Of a DNA stretch of 64,000 nucleotides, positions 10,266 to 17,992 are shown in pieces. The DNA comes from Arthrobacter stackebrandtii (GTDB lineage Bacteria > Actinomycetota > Actinomycetes > Actinomycetales > Micrococcaceae): positions 3,100,001 through 3,164,000 of the forward strand of contig NZ_JAGIOI010000001.1 of the NCBI RefSeq assembly GCF_017876675.1, in the 5' to 3' direction. The position numbers and the translations under genes are program-made. The notes beneath the pieces are model-generated. The model did no database searches. It worked only from the letters and a program-made list of their open reading frames with translations, and was not told where the DNA came from. How positions within the stretch are numbered: the first letter of the stretch is position 1; every line of letters begins with the position of its first letter.

Positions 10266-11504
10266 GTGCTGCGCCGTTCCCGGCGCTGGTGGCTTTTCGC
10301 CGCCGCCGCCGCAGCAGCATCCGCGCTGCTTAGCATTGCCGCGTGCTGGGCCGCCATCCATGTGGTCTACCTGTTCGCCGAAGACCTGCCCGCAACCGTC
10401 GTCATCAACCTGGCCCTGGTGCTGTGGGTCCTGACGCTGGGATGTGCGACGGCGCTGGGCGGCCTGCGCTGGCGCCGCACCCCCGGCCCTTCCCCGGCAC
10501 GGCGGATGCTGGCGGTGGTTGCCACGGTGGCGGTGCTGGCAACCGCCGGCGTGCAGGTCAACGCATACTTTGGCGAGTACCCCACGGTGGGGAGCCTGCT
10601 CGGCGAGCAGCCCGTCGCCAGCCACCGGCCGCCGCCTGCCCTGCAGCAGCCTGCCAGAAACCGTTTCATGGCCTCGGCGGTGGCGGCAGGGTGGCATGCA
10701 CCGTCCGGGCTGCCGCAGAACGGCACGCTGCTGGCAGCCCAGATCCCCGGAACTGTGTCGGGATTCCACGGTCGCGACGCCGTGGTGTACCTGCCCCCGG
10801 CGTACTATGCGCCCAACCGTCCCGTCCTGCCGGTCCTGGTCCTGGTCAGCGGGCAGCCGGGGTCCCCGGAATCGTGGCTGCGTTCCACCAAGCTGAGCTA
10901 CGACCTGGATGCCTTCGCCGCAGCCCACGAAGGGTTGGCCCCGATCGTGGTCATCCCCGATCCCAACGGCAGCAACCAAAACAACACCATGTGCATGGAC
11001 TCCAAGCTGGCCAATGCGGGCACGTACATGGCGCAGGACGTGCCTGCCTGGATCAAGTCCCACCTGGATGCCGACACCAACCCTGCACACTGGGCCATCG
11101 GTGGCTTTTCCTACGGGGGCACCTGCAGCGTCCAGATGGTCACGCGGCACCCGGACGTCTATGAGTCGTTCATGGCAATATCCCCCGAGAGGGAGCCCGC
11201 ACTGGCGGCAAAGCGGTCCGTGACGGTCGACCGGGCGTTCCATGGCGACGGCGCCGCGTTTGTGTCCCAACTGCCGTTGACGCTCATGGCAAAGCATGAC
11301 TACCCGGCGATTCACGGCTGGTTTGCGGCGGGGAGCCAGGATGCCACGTATTCTGCCAATGTAAGGGTATTGATGAAGGCCGGGGAGAAGGCAGGCATGA
11401 GTGTGGAAAGTCAATCGTTTCCGGGAGGCCATTCATGGGCGGTCGCCAATAAGGCGCTGAAACCGGGTCTGAACTTTGTATACGGCCGGCTCGGGCTGAT
11501 TTGA
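10266..11504 (+). CDS. Membrane-anchored esterase (PF00756-like), candidate aminoacyl-lipid hydrolase
   Basis: The intact frame from GTG 10266 gives 412 residues: two or three hydrophobic helices in the first 100 residues, then an alpha/beta-hydrolase domain. The nucleophile motif is GGFSYGG with Ser282, and the likely catalytic His is in GGHSWAV near the C-terminus. By topology the catalytic domain lies outside the membrane. Its stop overlaps the start of the DUF2156 gene, and pairs of aminoacyl-phosphatidylglycerol synthase with a hydrolase are known from Pseudomonas and enterococci, so the role proposed is removal of amino acids from lipids (inference). The N-terminus is probably cut by a frameshift at 10213-10218. 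Confidence 0.75.
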   Translation: MLRRSRRWWLFAAAAAAASALLSIAACWAAIHVVYLFAEDLPATVVINLALVLWVLTLGCATALGGLRWRRTPGPSPARRMLAVVATVAVLATAGVQVNAYFGEYPTVGSLLGEQPVASHRPPPALQQPARNRFMASAVAAGWHAPSGLPQNGTLLAAQIPGTVSGFHGRDAVVYLPPAYYAPNRPVLPVLVLVSGQPGSPESWLRSTKLSYDLDAFAAAHEGLAPIVVIPDPNGSNQNNTMCMDSKLANAGTYMAQDVPAWIKSHLDADTNPAHWAIGGFSYGGTCSVQMVTRHPDVYESFMAISPEREPALAAKRSVTVDRAFHGDGAAFVSQLPLTLMAKHDYPAIHGWFAAGSQDATYSANVRVLMKAGEKAGMSVESQSFPGGHSWAVANKALKPGLNFVYGRLGLI

Positions 11505-13957
11505 TGCATGCCGTGCTGGGCTGGCTGCGAAGGACACCTTTCGCGCTGGCCATGATGGCAGCAACGGTGGCCGTGCACCTGGTGGCGGTGGGGGTGTTTG
11601 GCCGGCTGCCCCGGCACCTCGCCGCAGAGTTTGGCTTCCAGGCGGCAGACCTGTTGGGCGGTCGCTGGTGGAATGCATTCACCACGTTGTTCCTGAGCAC
11701 CAGCACGGCCTCGATGGTGCTGGGACTTGCCGTGCTGTGCCTGGTCCTGGGCCTGGCGGAGTTCACGGTGGGGACCCTGCGCGCGGCCGGACTTTTCCTC
11801 GCAACCCAGCTGTCCGCCGTCGTGCTCTATTCAGTGCTTCTGGGTGTGGGAGGCGCGGCCGGGATCGACTTCCCGGCGGGCATGGAACAGGCAACGCTGC
11901 TGGGGCCGTTTGCAGCGTCCGCAGGGGCACTGCTGGTGGCCAGTCCGGCCATCAGCGTGCTGTGGCGCCGGCGCGTGCGGGTCCTGGTGCTGGCAACGGC
12001 GCTCATGCTCAGCGTTTATGTCGGGCATGCGCAGCACACGTTCATCCTGCTGGCGGCGGTCGCGGGGCTGCTGCTGGGCATGGCGCTGGTGAAGCCTGTG
12101 GGGCACGGGATGGTGGGCCGCTCCACCAGCAGAGAAGTGCGCACCAACCTGGCCATGGTGGTGGCGGTGTTTGCCGTGGGGCCGCTGGCCGCGACGCTGG
12201 CGCACGTGCCTGAGGGCCCGCTGGCCGTGCTGCGGCTGTGGATCACCAACCAGGACACGGACCTGCCGCCCGTTCCCAGCCACTGCACTGCGGACCAGGT
12301 GGCCGATGTGTGCGACAGGGTGGTCCACAACGTGGGGTTCATGCAGACCGGCAGCCACCTGCTGGCGCTGGTGCCCATGGTGCTGCTCCTGGTGTGCGCC
12401 GAGGGCCTGCGCCGCGGCAACCGCCTGGCGCTGTGGGCCGCCGTCTACCTGCACCTGGTCATCGCCGTTGTCTCCGCGTTCTACTTCCAGGTTTTCGCCG
12501 GGGTGGGCCTGGCGCTGCGGCGCGGACACCGCCGCCTGAGCATCGATGAATCCGTGTGGGAGCTGCTGCCCGTGGTGCTGGTGCCGGCGCTGATTGCACT
12601 GGCGCTCGTGGTGTTCCGGCGGCACTTCCGGGTGGATCCGGACCCGGCACTGCGGCGCCGCTCGCTCGTGTACCTGCCAGTGATCCTGCTGGTGTTTGTG
12701 GCCCTGTACACCGCGGCCTGGCTGGCCGAGGGCAACCTGGAGGACAACCCGCTGGGGCTCGTTGCGCTGATCGCCGGCATCCCCCGGATCGTGCTTCCCT
12801 ACCCGTTCCCGTTTAGTTACTCAGCCAGCGTGTACCCCCACGGTGTGTTTTCAGAACTGCTGTTCAGCTTTGGCGGCCCGGCCCTGTGGCTGGTCAGCGC
12901 GCTGGGCATCCTGGCCGTCTTCCTCAGCCGCCACCTCGGCGCCAGCGGCACCGACCGCAACCGGGCCCAGGCCCTTGTGGCCCAGGGCGGGGACTCGCTG
13001 TCCTGGATGACGCTGTGGCAGAACAACCGCTATTGGTTTTCCGCCGTCGCGCCGGTGGGCGTGGCCTACCAGGTGCACAACGGCGTGGCCGTCACGGTGG
13101 GCGGCCCCATTGGCAGCCAGGCCCTCGCTGCAGAGGCCGTGGACGGCTTCCTGGACTATTGCGCGGAGGAGTCCCTGACGCCGTGCTTCTACTCCGTGAA
13201 CAGCCTGCCCGCTGAACTGTTGGAAAGCCGCGGTTTCAAGGGCGTGGAGGTGGCGGCTGAGACGCTCCTGGACATTCGCACCATGGAGTTCAAGGGCAAG
13301 GACTGGCAAAACGTTCGCACCGCACTGAACAAGGCGGACAAGCTGGGCGTGAGCTGTGTCTGGAGCAGATACGGGGAATTGACCACCAGCCAGCGCACCC
13401 AGCTGAATGAGATTTCCGAGGACTGGGTTTCCGGGCAGGCCCTGCCGGAACTGGGCTTTACCTTGGGCGGGGTGGAGGAGCTCAAGGACCCGCAGGTCCA
13501 GCTGTGCCTGGCCGTGGATGCCGACGGGAAGGTCCACGCCGCCACGAGCTGGCTGCCTGTCCACGACGGTGGCGAGGTGGTCAGCTGGACATTGGACTTC
13601 ATGCGCCGCAACTCCGGGGCCTTCAACGGGGTCATGGAATACCTGGTGGCCCAGGCTGTGCGCCATTTCGCGCCGACGGTGGAGTACATTTCACTCTCCG
13701 GCTCGCCCCTTGCCGGCAGCGCGGAACTTGAGGGCACGCTGGGACGGATCCTGGCCCTGTTGGCGCGCACGTTGGAACCCGTGTACGGCTTTGCCTCGCT
13801 GGCCAACTTCAAGCAGCGTTTCAAGCCGCGGCACCGCCCGTTGTTCCTGATGTACCAGGACCCGCTGTCGCTGCCGGCGATCGGCCGGGCGGTGGGCGAA
13901 GCTTACATGCCCAACATGTCAGTGCGGTCCCTGGCCCGCGTGCTCCGGAAACCGTAG
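11504..13957 (+). CDS. Rhomboid-like membrane domain fused to DUF2156 (MprF-type lipid aminoacyltransferase)
   Basis: An 817-residue protein. The first 200 residues resemble a rhomboid fold: a Ser (Ser139 in AASAGA) and a His-containing helix (His175 and His178, then AAVAGLLLG) occupy the usual places, but a true GxSG is absent. Several more membrane helices follow to about residue 480. The last 320 residues are a soluble DUF2156/GNAT-like domain, as in MprF/LysX proteins that transfer an amino acid from aminoacyl-tRNA to phosphatidylglycerol or diacylglycerol. Such lipids reduce surface charge and give resistance to cationic peptides. It overlaps the upstream esterase by one base. The amino acid used is unknown. 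Confidence 0.8.
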   Translation: MHAVLGWLRRTPFALAMMAATVAVHLVAVGVFGRLPRHLAAEFGFQAADLLGGRWWNAFTTLFLSTSTASMVLGLAVLCLVLGLAEFTVGTLRAAGLFLATQLSAVVLYSVLLGVGGAAGIDFPAGMEQATLLGPFAASAGALLVASPAISVLWRRRVRVLVLATALMLSVYVGHAQHTFILLAAVAGLLLGMALVKPVGHGMVGRSTSREVRTNLAMVVAVFAVGPLAATLAHVPEGPLAVLRLWITNQDTDLPPVPSHCTADQVADVCDRVVHNVGFMQTGSHLLALVPMVLLLVCAEGLRRGNRLALWAAVYLHLVIAVVSAFYFQVFAGVGLALRRGHRRLSIDESVWELLPVVLVPALIALALVVFRRHFRVDPDPALRRRSLVYLPVILLVFVALYTAAWLAEGNLEDNPLGLVALIAGIPRIVLPYPFPFSYSASVYPHGVFSELLFSFGGPALWLVSALGILAVFLSRHLGASGTDRNRAQALVAQGGDSLSWMTLWQNNRYWFSAVAPVGVAYQVHNGVAVTVGGPIGSQALAAEAVDGFLDYCAEESLTPCFYSVNSLPAELLESRGFKGVEVAAETLLDIRTMEFKGKDWQNVRTALNKADKLGVSCVWSRYGELTTSQRTQLNEISEDWVSGQALPELGFTLGGVEELKDPQVQLCLAVDADGKVHAATSWLPVHDGGEVVSWTLDFMRRNSGAFNGVMEYLVAQAVRHFAPTVEYISLSGSPLAGSAELEGTLGRILALLARTLEPVYGFASLANFKQRFKPRHRPLFLMYQDPLSLPAIGRAVGEAYMPNMSVRSLARVLRKP

Positions 13958-13980
13958 TTCGGCCGCGGCCCGGTGCATGC

Positions 13981-14018
13981 GCAAAACGGCCCCGGCACGA
14001 ATGCCGGGGCCGTTTTGC
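13981..14018. terminator. Bidirectional rho-independent terminator
   Basis: A perfect 17-bp stem (13981-13997 with 14002-14018) with a 4-nt loop; the GC core is flanked by AAAA and TTTT. It sits between the convergent DUF2156 gene and csp, so it can end both transcripts. Confidence 0.9.
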
Positions 14019-14070
14019 AAAAGCCTGTCAAAGCCGTTCCTTGCAGGTGCAGGGCTCGGACTGCGTCTGC

Positions 14071-14274
14071 CTAGAGCGTGGTGACGCCCGTGGCCTGGGG
14101 GCCCTTGGCGCCCTGGCCAATCTCAAACTCAACCCGGGCGTTCTCTTCCAGTGTGCGGAAGCCGCCGGTCTGGATCTCCGAGTAGTGGACAAAAACGTCG
14201 CCGTCGGCGGTGTCCGGGGTGATGAAGCCGAAACCCTTTTCAGCGTTGAACCACTTGACGGTTCCCTGTGCCAT
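14071..14274 (-). CDS. Cold-shock protein, CspA family
   Basis: A 67-residue single cold-shock domain with RNP1 KGFGFI and RNP2 VFVHY, the aromatic surface that binds single-stranded RNA and DNA. AAGGAG lies nine bases before the ATG. About 200 bp of non-coding DNA precede it up to nagA, enough for the long 5' leader typical of csp genes. It acts as an RNA chaperone; cold or general growth control cannot be decided from sequence. Confidence 0.95.
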   Translation of the reverse strand: MAQGTVKWFNAEKGFGFITPDTADGDVFVHYSEIQTGGFRTLEENARVEFEIGQGAKGPQATGVTTL

Positions 14275-14482
14275 GTGTGTATCTCCTTGTGGTGAACATC
14301 TGTACTGCTGTGTGTATTGCCACCAGCCGCCGCGGCGGGTTGGGGCGCACCCAGCATGACATGGCTCACATGCAAGGTCAACGGAACCGGCCGCGCGTCG
14401 GGAAATATTAACCAGTCCTCAGGAAGGCCCGCCGACCCGCACCCGGTGGCGGACGCAGCCCGCCGCCAAACCCCTCCCGGTA
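14275..14482. other. Non-coding region holding the csp leader and the nagA 3' end
   Basis: No gene is seen. The part next to csp probably contains its promoter and 5' untranslated leader; no clear hairpin terminator for nagA was found. Confidence 0.4.
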
Positions 14483-15727
14483 TTAGTTCAGCCAGGCACC
14501 GGCGCGCATGACGCGCTGGGGCTCCAGCCCGGCGTTGACAATGACAAAGTCGGCGCGCAGGCCGCGGCGCAGCGCACCCACCTCGTCCGTCAGCCCCAGC
14601 ACGCCGGCCGGAACCACGGTCGCGGACTTCAGCGCGTCGGTGAACTTGACCCCGGCTGCAGTGGTCCGGCGCACCACGTCCAGCAGTGTGGCGGTGCCGC
14701 CGGCGATCGAGCCCGTGGCGTCCAGCGTGGCTACGCCGTCGGTCACGGTGACCGGGGAGGGGCCGAGCATGTACTGGCCGTCGGCCAGGCCTGCCGCTGC
14801 CATGGAGTCGGTCACGAGCAGGATGTTGGAGGCGCCCACCAGTTCAAAGACGGTCAGCACGGTCTGCGGGTCCAGGTGGGTGTTGTCGGCAACCAGCTCA
14901 ACGGCGGCCGCGCCCGACCTGGCAGCGCGCAGGCATGCGGCGACGGGGCCCGGGGCTCGGTGGTGCATGGGGGGCATGCCGTTGAAAAGGTGCGTGACGG
15001 TGGGGCGTCCGGAGACGCCGTCGAATCCGGTGGAGTCCAGCCCGTCGCGGGCCTGCGCGAGCGACTCGGCGGCAGTGGCGGTGTCGCAGTCGGTGTGGCC
15101 CACGGAAGGGGTGATGCCGTGGCTGGTGAGCAGGTCAACCAGTTCGTCGGCGCCCGGCAGCTCGGGGGCGTAGGTCATGGTGGCGATCGTGCCGCGGCCG
15201 GCTTCGATGAGCGAGGACATCAGCTCAAGGTCGGGGTTCAGCAGGAAGGCAGGGTTCTGGGCGCCGCAGCGGGCGTGGGACAGGAACGGGCCTTCAAGGT
15301 GGATGCCTGCCAGCAGGCCCTCGGCCGTCATTCCGGCGTAGATGCCGATCCCCTTGATGAGGTCTTCGGGGGAGGCGGTGACCATGCTGGCAAGCAGCGT
15401 GGTGGTGCCTGCCTTGTGCAGGAAGTCCACGGCGGTGCGGGCCGAGGCCTCGTCCGCGCTGGGGAAGTCGCCGCCGTTGCCGCCATGGTTGTGGATGTCC
15501 ACCAGGCCCGGGATGATCATCTGTCCGGCCGGCAGCGAGATGATGTTGGCCGCGTCCAGGTCCGCGGGGCCAAAGCCGGGCTCGTCAAAGTGGTCGGCAC
15601 GCCCTGCGTACACGATCCTGTCGCCGTCGATGGCGAGCAGCCCGCCCTCGACGATGCCGCGGTCGGTGACCACGGATCCTTGCAGCAGGTACTTGGCGGG
15701 CAGTGGCATGGCGTTGGCATCAGTCAT
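14483..15727 (-). CDS. nagA: N-acetylglucosamine-6-phosphate deacetylase
   Basis: Converts GlcNAc-6-P to glucosamine-6-P and acetate, the first cytosolic step in using amino sugars or recycled wall. Landmarks in the 414-residue chain: metal-binding HNH at residues 79-81 followed by GGNGGDF, HLEGPFLSHARCGAQ with the metal Glu, and the catalytic Asp in VTDSMAAAGL. ATG 15727 is supported by a TAGACT box seven bases upstream, implying a leaderless mRNA; an upstream in-frame extension exists but is unlike the family. The partner nagB is 10 kb away at 25433. Confidence 0.93.
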   Translation of the reverse strand: MTDANAMPLPAKYLLQGSVVTDRGIVEGGLLAIDGDRIVYAGRADHFDEPGFGPADLDAANIISLPAGQMIIPGLVDIHNHGGNGGDFPSADEASARTAVDFLHKAGTTTLLASMVTASPEDLIKGIGIYAGMTAEGLLAGIHLEGPFLSHARCGAQNPAFLLNPDLELMSSLIEAGRGTIATMTYAPELPGADELVDLLTSHGITPSVGHTDCDTATAAESLAQARDGLDSTGFDGVSGRPTVTHLFNGMPPMHHRAPGPVAACLRAARSGAAAVELVADNTHLDPQTVLTVFELVGASNILLVTDSMAAAGLADGQYMLGPSPVTVTDGVATLDATGSIAGGTATLLDVVRRTTAAGVKFTDALKSATVVPAGVLGLTDEVGALRRGLRADFVIVNAGLEPQRVMRAGAWLN

Positions 15728-15734
15728 GCCCCCA

Positions 15735-15740
15735 AGTCTA
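15735..15740 (-). promoter_or_regulatory. -10 box (TAGACT) of leaderless nagA
   Basis: TAGACT on the minus strand ends seven bases before the ATG, placing transcription start at or next to the first codon. Confidence 0.6.
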
Positions 15741-15782
15741 GTCAGGCCCGGAACCCACAAGTGCAAGGGCGGGTGTGCGTGA

Positions 15783-16478
15783 CTAGAAAAGACGCGAGGC
15801 GCTGTCGTCCACTCCGCGCATGGCGTCGTAGTCGAGGGTTTTGCACTCGATGCCGCGGTCGGTGGCGAGCGTCTTGGCCTGCGGCTTGATCTGTTGGGCG
15901 GCGAAGATGCCGCGCACGGGCGCCAGCAGCGGGTCCCGGTTGAGCAGCTCAAGGTAGCGGGTGAGCTGTTCGACGCCGTCAATGTCGCCACGGCGCTTGA
16001 GCTCGATCGCCACGGTGGCGCCGGCGGCGTCGCGGGCCAGGATGTCCACCGGGCCGATGGCCGTGAAGTACTCGCGCCGGATCAGTGTGAAGCCGTCGCC
16101 GAGCAGGTCGATCTGCTCGGCCAGCAGCCGCTGCAGGTCCGCCTCGACGCCGTCCTTGATCAGGCCCGGGTCCACGCCGAGGTCGTGGCTGGTGTCGGAG
16201 ATGTGCTCATAGATGTTGATGATGAGCCGGTCGTCGGTCTTGCTGGACTGGACGATCCACTGGTCGACCACCCCGTCCTCCAGGTCGGTGTCGTCTGGGC
16301 CCACCGTACGCAGCGTGGCGGGCGGGCTCATCCAGTTCAGCGGCTTGTAAGAGCCGCCGTCGGAGTGGACCAGGACGGAGCCGTCGGCCTTGACCAGCAG
16401 CAGCCGGACGGCCAGGGGAAGATGGGCTTTGAGGCGTCCGACGTAGTCGACGGAGCACTTGGCAATCACTAAACGCAC
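15783..16478 (-). CDS. nucS: Mismatch-specific endonuclease NucS (EndoMS)
   Basis: A 231-residue protein. In actinobacteria and many archaea NucS cleaves both strands at G-T, G-G and T-T mismatches and replaces MutS/MutL repair. The N-terminal DNA-binding/dimer domain starts [12 protein letters not shown]; the C-terminal RecB-like nuclease domain holds GPVDILARD and AIELKRRG with the catalytic D-ExK residues. GTG 16478 fits the known length, and TAGAGT seven bases upstream supports it as a leaderless start. The adjoining genes do not suggest an operon. Confidence 0.93.
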   Translation of the reverse strand: MRLVIAKCSVDYVGRLKAHLPLAVRLLLVKADGSVLVHSDGGSYKPLNWMSPPATLRTVGPDDTDLEDGVVDQWIVQSSKTDDRLIINIYEHISDTSHDLGVDPGLIKDGVEADLQRLLAEQIDLLGDGFTLIRREYFTAIGPVDILARDAAGATVAIELKRRGDIDGVEQLTRYLELLNRDPLLAPVRGIFAAQQIKPQAKTLATDRGIECKTLDYDAMRGVDDSASRLF

Positions 16479-16485
16479 GGCATCC

Positions 16486-16491
16486 ACTCTA
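16486..16491 (-). promoter_or_regulatory. -10 box (TAGAGT) of leaderless nucS
   Basis: On the minus strand TAGAGT is separated from GTG 16478 by seven bases, the spacing of a leaderless transcript. Confidence 0.55.
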
Positions 16492-16602
16492 GCGGGTGGA
16501 GCGCCGGGCCGTGCCCGCAGGGGCAGATCCGCGACTGCGGCCATCCCTCCGCGGGATGCCGAAGGTAGTGTTTTCCGCCGTGTCCCGGATTGCGGCAGTC
16601 CA

Positions 16603-16695
16603 AGCGTGCTGTTCTGCGCAGAGTTTGCAGGCGGCATGACGCAGAACACTGTAATGCGGCACGCCGCGACCCAACGTTGCGCAGAACAGCACGCT
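16603..16695. repeat. 18-bp inverted repeat with a third half-copy in the loop
   Basis: AGCGTGCTGTTCTGCGCA (16603-16620) is the exact reverse complement of 16678-16695; the spacer between contains another GCAGAACA (around 16641-16648). It lies in the 269-bp divergent gap between nucS and the next gene. It looks like an intergenic repeat element or a regulatory dyad; no gene is seen in this gap. Confidence 0.8.
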
Positions 16696-16735
16696 CCAGG
16701 CCCTGCCCGGCTTCGCCCGGCCCTGCCTCGTGCGG

Positions 16736-16741
16736 CACAAT
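16736..16741 (+). promoter_or_regulatory. Possible -10 box (CACAAT) of the Cys/His protein gene
   Basis: CACAAT ends six bases before ATG 16748. It is a weaker match to TAnnnT than other boxes here but has leaderless spacing. Confidence 0.35.
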
Positions 16742-16747
16742 GGAGGC

Positions 16748-17080
16748 ATGCCCCGCTCCAACCGCCCCCGCCGCCGCACAGTGCCAGCCAAAGGCCGGCG
16801 GCAGGAAAGCGGAGGGGAGGAGCTGGACCTCTCCCGCCTGCGCATGGGCATGCCCACCACCGAATCCGCACCTGACGGCGTGTGGACGGTGCGCACCATC
16901 AGCGTCGGAAACGCGCAAAAGGTGTACACCTGCCCCGGCTGCCACCGTTCCGTGCTGCCTGGCGTGGCCCACCTGGTGGTGTGGCGCGAGGATGCCATGT
17001 TTGGCGACGAGGCCGCGCTGCGCGAGCGCCGGCACTGGCACAGCAACTGCTGGCGGGGCCGGAGCTACCGGTACAGGTAG
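16748..17080 (+). CDS. Small conserved actinobacterial Cys/His (zinc-type) protein
   Basis: A 110-residue, very basic protein. A CPGC pair near residue 62 and a later HWHSNCW motif give four to five likely metal ligands, as in a zinc ribbon. Homologues occur widely in actinobacteria, sometimes labelled ATP/GTP-binding without evidence; no nucleotide motif is seen here. GGAGG sits only one base from ATG 16748, too close for normal use, so a leaderless start is preferred. Ten bases separate it from the hydrolase gene downstream. Function unknown. Confidence 0.75.
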   Translation: MPRSNRPRRRTVPAKGRRQESGGEELDLSRLRMGMPTTESAPDGVWTVRTISVGNAQKVYTCPGCHRSVLPGVAHLVVWREDAMFGDEAALRERRHWHSNCWRGRSYRYR

Positions 17081-17083
17081 GCT
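17078..17083 (+). promoter_or_regulatory. -10 box (TAGGCT) of the alpha/beta hydrolase gene
   Basis: TAGGCT ends seven bases before ATG 17091. Its first base-triplet TAG is also the stop codon of the preceding gene, so stop codon and promoter overlap. Confidence 0.55.
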
Positions 17084-17090
17084 GAAGGGC

Positions 17091-17882
17091 ATGGTTTTCG
17101 ATCCAGCTTCCCTTGCCTATGCCACCGCCGACGCGCCCGTTGACGTCCGCGCCTCCACGATCCTGCCGGCCGTGCGGGAAAACATTGAGCTGCGCACCAG
17201 CGACGGGCTCACCCTGGTGGGGGAGCTGGCCCTGCCGGCCGACGGCGACGTGCGCGCCACGCTGATCACCCTCCACCCGCTGCCCACCCACGGCGGCTTC
17301 ATGGATTCGCACGTGTACAAGAAAGCTTCCTACCGTCTTCCGGCGCTGGCCGGCATTGCGGTGCTGCGCTTCAACACCCGCGGCACCACATCCCCGCGGG
17401 GCACCAGCGACGGTGCCTTTGAAGAGGGCATCGGCGAACGGGCAGATGTCGAGGCGGCAGTGCAGTTTGCGGTGGACCGCGGGCTCCCCAACCGCTGGCT
17501 GCTGGGCTGGTCCTTCGGCACCGAGCTGGTGCTCAAGTATGGCGCCCTGCCCCCCGTGGCCGACGCCGTTGAAGGTGCCGTCCTGCTCTCGCCCCCGCTG
17601 CACCGTGCCGTGGACGCCGACCTCGATGCCTGGGCTGCGTACGGGAAGCCGCTGACGGTGTTGGTTCCCGAGTTTGACGACTACCTCCAGCCGCCCGCCG
17701 CCGCCGAGCGCTTCGCCCGCGTTCCGCAGGCCAAGCTTGTGGCCGTGGACGGCGCCAAGCACCTGTGGGTGGGGGAGAAGTACGCCTCCCGCGCCCTGGA
17801 CGAAATTGCTTCCACAGTGTTGGGCGGGGCCGTCGCGCTGCCCGCCCAGTGGCACGGCCCCGTGGGCACCTTGCCCGCGTAG
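17091..17882 (+). CDS. Alpha/beta hydrolase family protein
   Basis: A 263-residue soluble hydrolase with oxyanion region LHPLPTHGG and nucleophile motif GWSFGTE (Ser as nucleophile). VPEFDDYLQPPAAAE supplies the probable acid and GAKHLW the probable His. The arrangement resembles the dienelactone-hydrolase/KANL3-like group that handles small esters, but the substrate cannot be told. ATG 17091 is supported by the leaderless -10 box. Ends at a strong convergent terminator. Confidence 0.82.
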   Translation: MVFDPASLAYATADAPVDVRASTILPAVRENIELRTSDGLTLVGELALPADGDVRATLITLHPLPTHGGFMDSHVYKKASYRLPALAGIAVLRFNTRGTTSPRGTSDGAFEEGIGERADVEAAVQFAVDRGLPNRWLLGWSFGTELVLKYGALPPVADAVEGAVLLSPPLHRAVDADLDAWAAYGKPLTVLVPEFDDYLQPPAAAERFARVPQAKLVAVDGAKHLWVGEKYASRALDEIASTVLGGAVALPAQWHGPVGTLPA

Positions 17883-17896
17883 GCGCCTCTAAAAAA

Positions 17897-17950
17897 GTAC
17901 GACGGCGGGAGCCCACCTTTGGCACAAAAGGTGGGCTCCCGCCGTCGTAC
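17897..17950. terminator. Strong convergent terminator
   Basis: A perfect 24-bp stem (17897-17920 with 17927-17950) with a 6-nt loop and a run of A on the left side, which reads as a U-tract for minus-strand transcripts. It separates the alpha/beta hydrolase gene from the AI-2E gene. Confidence 0.9.
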
Positions 17951-17992
17951 TGGGGAAGGCGTGGGAGGGCCTGGCGGCGTGGGCGGGTGCGC

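Noticed and set aside
10203-11432. Long minus-strand frame of 409 codons opposite the esterase
   Set aside because: It is composed of His/Gln/Arg/Gly-rich filler, has no family motif, and mirrors a real gene with clear catalytic motifs; typical of high-GC antisense frames.
15728-15991. N-terminal extension of NagA to 502 codons
   Set aside because: The extension is Ser/Arg-rich, unlike NagA, and lies upstream of the leaderless -10 box; the family N-terminus begins at 15727.
16590-17090. Extended N-terminus of the alpha/beta hydrolase to 430 codons
   Set aside because: It overlaps the Cys/His protein in another frame and contains no hydrolase sequence; ATG 17091 has its own -10 box.
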